The translations under genes and the position numbers were made by a program. DNA of 18,466 nucleotides, from assembly GCA_049600855.1 (NCBI GenBank), contig JBMYQA010000104.1, forward strand, positions 1 to 18,466, read 5' to 3'. Every line of letters starts with the position of its first letter. Within the stretch, counting starts at the first letter, position 1. The notes below the pieces were generated by a model. That model saw only the letters and a program-made list of their open reading frames with translations, was not told the origin of the DNA and searched no databases. This stretch comes from JBMYQA01 sp049600855. GTDB taxonomy: Bacteria > Bacteroidota > Bacteroidia > Cytophagales > Flammeovirgaceae. Positions 1-5,955 of the stretch are shown piece after piece.

Positions 1-24
1 TCCACCTACAAAATACAAAACGAT

Positions 25-729
25 ATGAAAAAGTTCACCTTTGTCTTTATTTTTTCACTCTTGTCATCCATCACCTTCGCTCAAAATGCCTTTTTTACGA
101 AGGCTGATGCATTCCTTAAAAAGAATGTTTCGAATGGTAACGTGAAATATGCTAGTATCAAAGCCAATCCTAGTGAATTGAATGAACTCGTGAAGATGGT
201 TGAAAACTATGCGCTAGCAGGGCAAAGCTCTGCTACCAAAAAAGCATTTTACCTAAATGCATACAACATTTCCGTCATCAAAGGCATTATTGATAAATAT
301 CCAGTAGCAGGCCCAATGAAAATTGCTGGATTTTTTGATAAAGTAAAACATACGGTAGCGGGTAAACAAATCACTTTAAATGATTTAGAGAATAAAATTA
401 TTCGCCCTACTTATCAAGATGCGCGTATCCACTTTGCTTTAGTGTGTGCCGCAAAAGGCTGTCCTAAAATTGTCCCATTTGCTTTTACCCCTTCCCAAGT
501 AGATTCGCAATTAACAAAGGTGACCAAGAAAGCAATGGATGATGCTTACTTTATTCGACTCAAAGGAAATAAGGTGCAATATTCCCAAATTTTTGACTGG
601 TACAAGCAAGATTTTTTGAATGAAGCGAGTTCTATTGTTGCCTACATCAATAAATATCGTACAACTAAGATTCCTGAAAAGGCAAAGACAAGCGTTTATA
701 CATACGATTGGGCTTTAAACAAGATTTAA
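25..729 (+). CDS. Secreted DUF547 domain protein
   Basis: A 234-residue protein starting at ATG 25 with a clear Sec signal peptide (Lys-Lys then a hydrophobic run, cleavage near residue 20 after a Phe-Ala-Gln end), so it is probably periplasmic or surface exposed. The DUF547 core is visible as AFYLNAYN (residues 74-81) and RIHFALVCAAKGCP (134-147) with two cysteines at 141 and 146, both hallmarks of the family. The length is normal for a single-domain DUF547 protein. The biochemical function of the family is not established; the Cys/His-containing core has prompted suggestions of enzyme activity, which I cannot confirm. It stands alone here, followed at once by an intrinsic terminator; whatever is upstream lies outside the window. 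Confidence 0.88.
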   Translation: MKKFTFVFIFSLLSSITFAQNAFFTKADAFLKKNVSNGNVKYASIKANPSELNELVKMVENYALAGQSSATKKAFYLNAYNISVIKGIIDKYPVAGPMKIAGFFDKVKHTVAGKQITLNDLENKIIRPTYQDARIHFALVCAAKGCPKIVPFAFTPSQVDSQLTKVTKKAMDDAYFIRLKGNKVQYSQIFDWYKQDFLNEASSIVAYINKYRTTKIPEKAKTSVYTYDWALNKI

Positions 730-757
730 TGCTTGATGTGGATTTCTGCTTTTGATA

Positions 758-788
758 AATCATCCTTCTTAAGGGTGATTTTTTTTAT
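758..788 (+). terminator. Intrinsic terminator of the DUF547 gene
   Basis: The arm AATCATCCTT (758-767) pairs with AAGGGTGATT (771-780), ten pairs including one G-T wobble around a three-base loop, and runs into a tract of eight T (779-786). It lies 28 bases after the stop codon. Confidence 0.85.
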
Positions 789-1176
789 AGCATTTGGAGA
801 CGAGAAAAAGCCGATATTTTCTAATATTAGTTTTTTCAACGAAAAAGCATTTAATTTGTGCCCACAACGTAATCAGTAAATAAATCCGATTAAGTTGTTT
901 TTTCTGATTACGTAAAGTATTTTTCCGCAATAATACACTCGCTCTTTTCAAAAATTAGCGTGAGGTAAATTGATTTTTTGAACAGTTGAAACAAGTATTT
1001 TTAACAAATTTCACATAAACGTAACATCCTACGAACGCCCAAACCACTTTTCGACTTTCAACTACAATAATGCATAACTTTTCTAATTTAGGTATTTAAT
1101 TTATTACTCAATGACATAGGTGCTATGTATTGAGTAAATACATATAGGCTCAATTGCCTTGCTAAATTATAATATC
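789..1176. other. Non-coding gap with two inverted repeats
   Basis: About 390 bases without a credible gene. It holds a 10-bp perfect inverted repeat (867-876 and 904-913) and a longer near-perfect hairpin (1104-1137) just before the glycosyltransferase gene. A weak promoter-like TAACTTTT at 1075-1082 (one mismatch to TAnnTTTG) could start transcription so that the hairpin would lie in the 5' leader. I see no RNA gene. Confidence 0.5.
1104..1137. repeat. Bulged hairpin upstream of the glycosyltransferase
   Basis: TTACTCAAT (1104-1112), a bulged G, then ACATA (1114-1118) pair with TATGT (1124-1128) and ATTGAGTAA (1129-1137) around the loop GGTGC. This gives 14 pairs with one bulge. No T-run follows, so it is not a standard terminator. 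It may be a leader hairpin or an operator for a dimeric regulator. Confidence 0.6.
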
Positions 1177-2178
1177 ATGAAAGTTATCGTTGATCCTTCA
1201 TGTAACATTCTCTATTCTTCTTACTACCTCTATGGGCTAAAACAGTACTTTGGAAAACAAATGAGCTTTGCCGCTCATCCCTTTAAAAGTTTACCCTTTT
1301 CGTTCGAGCATCTAGCCCTAGTTATTCAGGATGAGCATCAAGTGTATAAAATCATTATTGATTTTAATAATCGAAAAGCAATCAGTCAAGAACATTTAAC
1401 TTGGTGTGATGTGTATGGCAAAGTGAATTTAGCTCCTGAAGACCAAGTGATTCCTAAGGTAGTTCCTATTGGCCCTTTAACGGCCATACAACTTTATGAC
1501 TATCCGACCACGGTATGGAAGGCCGCCATGAATTACCTCAAGAGTTGGAAAAAAATTAAAGGGATAAAGACGATCAAAACATTTCTCATTTACTATAAAT
1601 ACCAATTATCAAGACCGCGATTTGAGAAATATCAACCCAAACAACCTAAAAAAAACTATGCTTTTTTTGCGGCTTCCCTGTGGAAAAAAGAAGCAGAAGC
1701 GAACCAGCTAAGGGCAAACTTTATTAAGGCATGTCAACAAACGCAAGAATTGGAATTTGAAGGCGGGTTTGCTCCAAGGACTAAAAGAGACATTAAAGGT
1801 TTTGAACAACTCACCATGCCTCAAAAAGTCACTTATGATGAGTTTTATCAAAAAACAGAAGCATCCACATTTGTATTTAACACCCCTACCGTACAAGGCT
1901 GTAATGGATGGCGTTTAGCAGAGTACCTTGCTATGGGTAAAGCCATTATTTCTACGCCACTAGTCAGACTTGTTCCCAAAGAATTAATAGACGAAAAACA
2001 CGTATTATTTGTATCAGGCTCCCAAGATTCAATTCAACAGGCAATACAGAAACTTCTCAACGATCAAGAACTGCGACATAACCTATCCAAAAATACAATC
2101 AGCTATTTTCAAGAATACCTAGCACCACAAAAAGTGATTGAACAGCTAATCGATAGAGTAAAACAAATCGGTAACTAA
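1177..2178 (+). CDS. Group 1 (GT4-like) glycosyltransferase
   Basis: A 333-residue soluble protein. I take the ATG at 1177; an in-frame TTG at 1159 would add only six residues. The C-terminal half looks like a GT-B nucleotide-sugar-binding domain: an aromatic- and Gly-rich stretch leads into RLAEYLAMGKAIISTP (about 247-262), then a hydrophobic strand near the end of the core and a C-terminal helical tail. This is the usual 'E-x-x-x-x-G-x-P' donor-site region of group 1 glycosyltransferases, here with Lys-Ala in place of Lys-Pro. The N-terminal acceptor half is poorly conserved, so donor and acceptor cannot be named. The deoxysugar dehydratase gene starts 15 bases after its stop, so the two are probably one operon and this enzyme may act in surface glycan or lipid glycosylation. 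Confidence 0.72.
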   Translation: MKVIVDPSCNILYSSYYLYGLKQYFGKQMSFAAHPFKSLPFSFEHLALVIQDEHQVYKIIIDFNNRKAISQEHLTWCDVYGKVNLAPEDQVIPKVVPIGPLTAIQLYDYPTTVWKAAMNYLKSWKKIKGIKTIKTFLIYYKYQLSRPRFEKYQPKQPKKNYAFFAASLWKKEAEANQLRANFIKACQQTQELEFEGGFAPRTKRDIKGFEQLTMPQKVTYDEFYQKTEASTFVFNTPTVQGCNGWRLAEYLAMGKAIISTPLVRLVPKELIDEKHVLFVSGSQDSIQQAIQKLLNDQELRHNLSKNTISYFQEYLAPQKVIEQLIDRVKQIGN

Positions 2179-2193
2179 AAAACGGATTTTGAT

Positions 2194-3498
2194 ATGGTAA
2201 GCGTACTTACAACAAAAGCAGCGATGCGGGACTATTTAGCTGCTACTTTGAACACTTCACATTTTAGCATTGAGCGAATTAACATTTCAGCGCAACAAAG
2301 TTGGGCTTATAGGGATGGCGTTTTATCTCATTCTTCGAATGGTTTTTTCCATGTAACGGGTTTGATGCACCAACACACCCAAGAAGAACAACTGGTGTTG
2401 TATCAACCACAAAGCGCACTTACAGGCTTGGCGCTGTACAAAGAAGGACGAGAGGCTTATGTATTGCTACAAGCACGAGCAGAACCGGGCAATGTGAACG
2501 TCGTTCAATATGGCCCGACTATTCAATCTACTGCGGCTAACTACTTGCGTGTACATGGTGGTAAAAAAACGGCATATGCCGAATTATTTCGAGAGTTTTC
2601 ACCCTTGGCTTATCCATTAGGTCATGTCATGCAAATTGATTTAGGAAAGCGGTACTTCAAAAAAAGTAAGTTTCATAGCTACGTTGAGCTGAAGGAAATG
2701 ATTCCTACTGAACCCAATATGGCTTGGGTGCCTTTAAGTCTAATCCTAGACATGGCTCAGGAAGATAATTTCTTAAATGTTGATTTGCGTTCCTTATTAA
2801 GCGTTTTTGATTGGGATTTATTCCTGAGTGATCAGCAAGTTGCCCCTCCTCCCTCAGATCGCCTATTAGCGGAAAGTCTGGTCTATCAGGATCACCATTT
2901 AGGTAAAAACGATTGGAAATTAGCCAGTTTAGATCAACTGTCGCAATGGAGTGCCCAAGATGAGGGGATCAAAAACAATACTAATTCAGGAATTTGGGCA
3001 GACATGTTCCAAATCAGTTGTATATCACGCGAGGTATCTTCTTGGACTCAACCGTTGATTTGTGCCACAACAGACGGCTTAGCTCGTTTATACCTGCGTA
3101 AACATCAAGGGGAAACCGAGTTTTTAGTTTCTGTGCGCCCAGAATTTGGCGTTAGTGGAGAAGTAACCATACTCCCTAGCCAACTCATCTATCCCGGAGA
3201 GTTAACAGACCCTGCTTTAGTTCATGCTTACAATGGGCAAGTTGTTGCAAAAATGACACTTTGTGATGAAGGTGGGCGATTCTATCTAAGTAATACCCAT
3301 TTTCAAGTGGTACAGGTTGGCCATGACTTTGACATTGAAGAAGATCAAGTGTGGATTCGTGCAGCTACGTTGAAAAAACTATTAAAAATATCGAATAAGG
3401 TAAGTATTCAGTTGCGATGCATGTCCTCCTTGATTTTACCTTACCTCAATCCAATGACGCTTGCTCATCGGCAAGAACAGGAAGCCGTTCTGGTTTAG
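2194..3498 (+). CDS. NDP-hexose 2,3-dehydratase
   Basis: A 434-residue protein matching the NDP-hexose 2,3-dehydratase family (EvaA, TylCVI, EryBVI type), which removes the C2 hydroxyl of NDP-4-keto-6-deoxyglucose on the way to 2-deoxy and 2,6-dideoxy sugars. The family is a tandem duplication of a Nudix-like domain and both halves are seen. First half: LLQARAEPGNVNVVQYGPTI (from about 92), RVHGG (119-123), and an NVDLRSLLS motif near 197-205. Second half: EFLVSVRPEFG (about 309-319), an EGGRFY motif, then a region near residue 411 corresponding to the 'aRSLLS' position. The second half lacks a clear VHGG. It is slightly shorter than typical members (about 450-480). No 3-ketoreductase, aminotransferase, methyltransferase or NDP-glucose genes are adjacent; only the preceding glycosyltransferase fits the pathway. 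Confidence 0.82.
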   Translation: MVSVLTTKAAMRDYLAATLNTSHFSIERINISAQQSWAYRDGVLSHSSNGFFHVTGLMHQHTQEEQLVLYQPQSALTGLALYKEGREAYVLLQARAEPGNVNVVQYGPTIQSTAANYLRVHGGKKTAYAELFREFSPLAYPLGHVMQIDLGKRYFKKSKFHSYVELKEMIPTEPNMAWVPLSLILDMAQEDNFLNVDLRSLLSVFDWDLFLSDQQVAPPPSDRLLAESLVYQDHHLGKNDWKLASLDQLSQWSAQDEGIKNNTNSGIWADMFQISCISREVSSWTQPLICATTDGLARLYLRKHQGETEFLVSVRPEFGVSGEVTILPSQLIYPGELTDPALVHAYNGQVVAKMTLCDEGGRFYLSNTHFQVVQVGHDFDIEEDQVWIRAATLKKLLKISNKVSIQLRCMSSLILPYLNPMTLAHRQEQEAVLV

Positions 3499-3516
3499 GA
3501 CTTTCCCAAACAATTA

Positions 3517-3553
3517 AGGCGAATTACCATTGTTGTAATTCGCCTATATTTTT
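3517..3553 (+). terminator. Strong terminator after the sugar operon
   Basis: An 11-bp perfect stem, AGGCGAATTAC (3517-3527) with GTAATTCGCCT (3535-3545), loop of seven, followed by a short T-rich tract (3546-3553). It lies between converging genes. On the minus strand it is followed by a weaker TTAATTGTTT, so it may serve both. Confidence 0.85.
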
Positions 3554-3566
3554 CAATATCAAATCC

Positions 3567-3692
3567 TTAATCAAACAGTTCTTCTAAATATTGTCCATTC
3601 TTTTTTGCTCGTACGATGATATAAAAGAAAACAAGAATACTGGCAAACAATAGATACAGTGTTAAAAACACTTGTTTTGTTTTTTTCAACAT
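3567..3692 (-). CDS. Small single-pass membrane protein
   Basis: A 41-residue minus-strand ORF. It begins with Met-Leu and a Lys-rich start (residues 3-6), followed by one hydrophobic helix (about 8-27) rich in Leu, Phe, Val and Ile, a short basic stretch (Arg28, Lys30, Lys31) and an acidic tail ending in Leu-Phe-Asp. The positive charges on both sides of a single helix and the charged tail make it look like a real membrane mini-protein rather than noise. Its start context reads AACCCCACAACT-ATG, close to that of the kinase gene at 8652 (AACCCACAGCT-ATG), which supports the start. It converges on the dehydratase gene and shares its terminator. I recognise no family; small respiratory or toxin-like membrane peptides are possible but unsupported. 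Confidence 0.5.
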   Translation of the reverse strand: MLKKTKQVFLTLYLLFASILVFFYIIVRAKKNGQYLEELFD

Positions 3693-4134
3693 AGTTGTGG
3701 GGTTAAAGTAGTCGAATAAGTAGGCAGTAGAAAATAAATCAGTTTGACTAGAAAATTTCTTACTGACGACTCAACATCCAATAAAAGAATGTTTATTCAT
3801 ATAATTTACTCAATTAGACTCCTTAATCCAACCTAACTTGCAACTTATTTTATTTTTTTCTGTAACTTTTTCCAGTAAAATGCATCCTTTTATTTTATAC
3901 TGATAATGAAGGAGTTAAGTAGAAGGCTAAAAGCATGGTTTTTGAAAAAAGGGTACTAAATCGCGTATTTGTACTTTTTTTATCCATTAATTTAAAAAAT
4001 ACGATTTAGTTATTGCGAGATATTTTTGGTAATGATTAATGTGAGAAAGCTGTTGAGAAACAGTGGAAAAAAGCCCATCTTCTACTTCAATAACAGTACA
4101 TTACGTGTTACTTCATACAGTCTATTTCAGCTCA
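3693..4134. other. Non-coding gap with imperfect inverted repeat
   Basis: About 440 AT-rich bases between divergent-facing gene ends. The visible structure is an inverted repeat: ACTAAATCG-CG-TATTT (3955-3970) against AAATACGATTTAGT (3997-4010), identical when inverted except for a two-base insertion, with a 26-base spacer. I see no tRNA, credible gene or clear promoter. Confidence 0.5.
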
Positions 4135-4719
4135 TCATGATTTTTTCTTATACTTCATAAATTGAGGCAGCTTCTCCCCTTTAGCAGAACATTCTATTAG
4201 CAACTGAATTCTTTTTTGACGAGTAGTTTCTCGCTTAGCACTCATCACATACCAAATCGAAGCTTTTTTATAATAAGGACTAAGTTGTTGGAAATACCCC
4301 CAAGCTTCTTCATTGGCTTTTATGAGCGCTTCATATGTGGGCGATAAGCTTACTTCTTTTTGCTCAAACGAATAGACCTTGGATTTATCTTTTTTCTTTT
4401 TTTCATAAGCAGCTAAGCCAGCAGCTTGCATTAACCCGTTAGCTATCAACACTTCCATCTTCTTGAGATTTACTGCGCTCCAAATGCTATTTGGTTTCCG
4501 TGGCGTAAACCGAATGCGGTAACGTTCTTCATCGATCGATTTTCGTATTCCATCAATCCAGCCATAGCACAAAGCTTCATCCACCGATTCTGACCAAGAA
4601 AAATTGGCTTTACCTGAGTTTTTCTTGTAATAGCCCACCCAGATTTCAGTCGCCTTATTGTGATTTTCATGGAACCATTGGCGAAGCTCAGCAGCATTGT
4701 TGAAGAAAATAGCATCCAT
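4135..4719 (-). CDS. YdeI/OmdA family protein
   Basis: A 194-residue cytoplasmic protein of the YdeI/OmpD-associated (OmdA, 'bacteriocin-protection') family. Visible family features are EALCYGWIDG (48-57), RFTPRKPNSIWSAVN (70-84) and the C-terminal SAKRETTRQKRI (160-171), which is the usual 'sAK-eeTR-kRi' helix followed by a basic tail. Length is typical. The family name comes from E. coli and Salmonella observations linked to stress resistance; its molecular activity is not known. It is the last of three minus-strand genes; 47 bases separate it from the tautomerase gene, so they may be cotranscribed. The start ATG at 4719 follows an AT-rich leader without a strong Shine-Dalgarno, as is usual in Bacteroidota. 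Confidence 0.85.
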   Translation of the reverse strand: MDAIFFNNAAELRQWFHENHNKATEIWVGYYKKNSGKANFSWSESVDEALCYGWIDGIRKSIDEERYRIRFTPRKPNSIWSAVNLKKMEVLIANGLMQAAGLAAYEKKKKDKSKVYSFEQKEVSLSPTYEALIKANEEAWGYFQQLSPYYKKASIWYVMSAKRETTRQKRIQLLIECSAKGEKLPQFMKYKKKS

Positions 4720-4766
4720 AATGATAGAAACAAGAGTTAGGAAACCCTAAAATACCAAATTCTCCG

Positions 4767-5108
4767 TTAAATCCATCTGGCATTAAAATAAGTGGCCTTC
4801 TCGATGTCACGGATACTCATCGCCATAGGTACTTCTGGAAAAAGCTGATGCATCGCTTGAATTAGCGCTTCAGATAGTTTTGCTTTTTGCTCGGTAGTCC
4901 GTCCCTCCATAATCTCGGCAAATATGTTGAAAAAATCTTGTTGAACTCCTGCCCGCAAATAGTGCTCAAAAGGTAAAATGCGTACTTTAATATCTTGCTC
5001 ATTAAATAAGCCCGATGCCACTGCAATTTCATGAATGTTGTTCATGATGGTATTGGCAGCGTGTTGATGGAGTAAAGGTTGGGAACAGTGGATGGTGAAG
5101 TGGGGCAT
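4767..5108 (-). CDS. CHMI-like tautomerase
   Basis: A 113-residue protein resembling 5-carboxymethyl-2-hydroxymuconate delta-isomerase (HpaF/CHMI) of the tautomerase superfamily. It starts Met-Pro-His-Phe, so removal of Met would leave the catalytic N-terminal proline. Arg43 (in KVRIL) and Arg70 (in EGRTTEQK) fall where the family has conserved arginines. In homoprotocatechuate breakdown the enzyme moves a double bond in 5-carboxymethyl-2-hydroxymuconate. No other hpa genes are nearby and the protein is a little shorter than the about 126-residue E. coli enzyme, so the substrate here is uncertain and a different tautomerization is possible. Its likely promoter lies inside a 16-bp inverted-repeat-bounded segment (5118-5228). 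Confidence 0.78.
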   Translation of the reverse strand: MPHFTIHCSQPLLHQHAANTIMNNIHEIAVASGLFNEQDIKVRILPFEHYLRAGVQQDFFNIFAEIMEGRTTEQKAKLSEALIQAMHQLFPEVPMAMSIRDIEKATYFNARWI

Positions 5109-5117
5109 AATTTTTTG

Positions 5118-5228
5118 GTCGTTTAATTGATCTTATAAAACTAGTCGTAAAGATAGACAGATTAACTGATTTAAAAACTGACTAAACCGCTATGCTAAAC
5201 GCTCATTTCATCAGATCAATTAAACGAC
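5118..5228. repeat. 16-bp perfect inverted repeat flanking a 79-bp segment
   Basis: GTCGTTTAATTGATCT (5118-5133) is the exact reverse complement of the 16 bases at 5213-5228. The enclosed 79 bases lie between the YceI stop (5250) and the tautomerase start (5108) and include, on the minus strand, TATCTTTA (5148-5155), one mismatch from the TAnnTTTG -7 element. Neither side is followed by a T-run, so it does not look like a terminator. Confidence 0.7.
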
Positions 5229-5249
5229 TTCAGGCGAGCGATCAAACTA

Positions 5250-5831
5250 TCAACACTTCTCAATAACCAAGCGTACTTCAAATTCGATGGCATCCGAAAT
5301 AGTTTCATCACCTAGATTCTTGAAGAAACTTTGGGAACCATATTTCACATTCCACTTGGAGCGATCAATAATAAATTTGGCGGTGATGATCAACTGCTCA
5401 CCTTTGTTTGCTTTTTGTGCCTGAAATTCAACTTGGTTCGTTATGCCTTTGATGGTCAAATCAGCTTTTACGGTCATACTCATGCCTAAGTCATTGTTGA
5501 TCTCGGTAATCTTGAGCTGGGAAGTAGGGTACTTGGATACTTCAAAAAAGTCTTCATTTTTCAAATGATCCACCAAGCTTTCATTATATTTCCCATCCGT
5601 ATTGGTGATGGTATTCATGTCAACCACAAAACTTCCCCCTTTTATGGCATTTCCAGCCATATCTAAATATCCTTCTTTAAATTTAACGGTACCGTAGTGG
5701 TTGTTAAAATCAAATAGTTGTGACCCTTTCCATTTTAATACACTTTCTTTTAAGCTGATGTGACTTACAGTTTGAGCTGAACTGACAAAGCCAAGACAAG
5801 TGGCAATTACTAAGAGAAAAATCTTTTTCAT
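5250..5831 (-). CDS. YceI-like secreted lipid-binding protein
   Basis: A 193-residue protein with a Sec signal peptide (residues 1-20, ending Ser-Ser-Ala-Gln) and a YceI domain covering the rest. Family features: the first strands VLKWKGSQLF, a helix and turn at HLKNEDFFEVSKYP (89-102), DLTIKGIT (124-131) and IDRSKWNVKYGS (155-166), then the closing strands. YceI proteins are periplasmic lipocalin-like barrels that bind long isoprenoid or other amphipathic lipids; the ligand here is unknown. The gene is divergent from the winged-helix regulator, sharing a 124-bp intergenic region with four 11-bp direct repeats next to its promoter, so it is the best candidate target of that regulator. It ends Glu-Lys-Cys, a slightly unusual C-terminal cysteine. 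Confidence 0.9.
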   Translation of the reverse strand: MKKIFLLVIATCLGFVSSAQTVSHISLKESVLKWKGSQLFDFNNHYGTVKFKEGYLDMAGNAIKGGSFVVDMNTITNTDGKYNESLVDHLKNEDFFEVSKYPTSQLKITEINNDLGMSMTVKADLTIKGITNQVEFQAQKANKGEQLIITAKFIIDRSKWNVKYGSQSFFKNLGDETISDAIEFEVRLVIEKC

Positions 5832-5850
5832 CGTCTGTTATTTTTTTCTG

Positions 5851-5879
5851 CAAGTGTAGGAGGAAATGCGCCCAACAAA
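5851..5879 (-). promoter_or_regulatory. Promoter of the YceI gene
   Basis: On the minus strand TTTG (5879-5876), a 17-base spacer, and TACACTTG (5858-5851) match the Bacteroidota -33/-7 pattern (TTTG ... TAnnTTTG) with one mismatch in the -7 box. Transcription would start about 15 bases before the ATG at 5831. The direct repeats at 5880-5923 abut the -33 element, the place for an activator. Confidence 0.5.
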
Positions 5880-5923
5880 TGTAAAAAGAATGTAAAAAGG
5901 CCGTAAATCGCTTGTAAAACCTG
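5880..5923. promoter_or_regulatory. Four 11-bp direct repeats, probable winged-helix operator
   Basis: TGTAAAA at 5880, TGTAAAA at 5891, CGTAAAT at 5902 and TGTAAAA at 5913 start exactly 11 bases apart. OmpR/PhoB-type winged helices bind as head-to-tail dimers on 11-bp direct repeats (as at the Pho box), and the gene immediately to the right encodes such a DNA-binding domain. The array lies between both divergent promoters, so it could set both the YceI gene and the regulator's own gene. Confidence 0.65.
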
Positions 5924-5944
5924 TTTTTAATCTCAGCACTTATG

Positions 5945-5952
5945 TATTTTTG
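5945..5952 (+). promoter_or_regulatory. -7 element of the regulator gene
   Basis: TATTTTTG is an exact TAnnTTTG. It ends only three bases before the ATG at 5956, so transcription would begin at or near the start codon, giving a leaderless or near-leaderless message. No good -33 box is seen, which would fit activation from the adjacent repeats. Confidence 0.4.
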
Positions 5953-5955
5953 TAT

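Noticed and set aside
769..951. A 60-codon minus-strand ORF in the first intergenic gap
   Set aside because: It runs through the intrinsic terminator, is low-complexity and basic, and shows no family features.
3906..3959. A 17-codon basic ORF whose end abuts the inverted repeat at 3955
   Set aside because: It is too short to support and no coding gene follows that it could attenuate.
4470..4733. An 87-codon minus-strand ORF overlapping the YdeI/OmdA gene in another frame
   Set aside because: The other frame has the clear family match.
5118..5228. Reading the 16-bp inverted repeat as a terminator
   Set aside because: The 79-base spacer is too long for a terminator loop and there is no T-run on either side.
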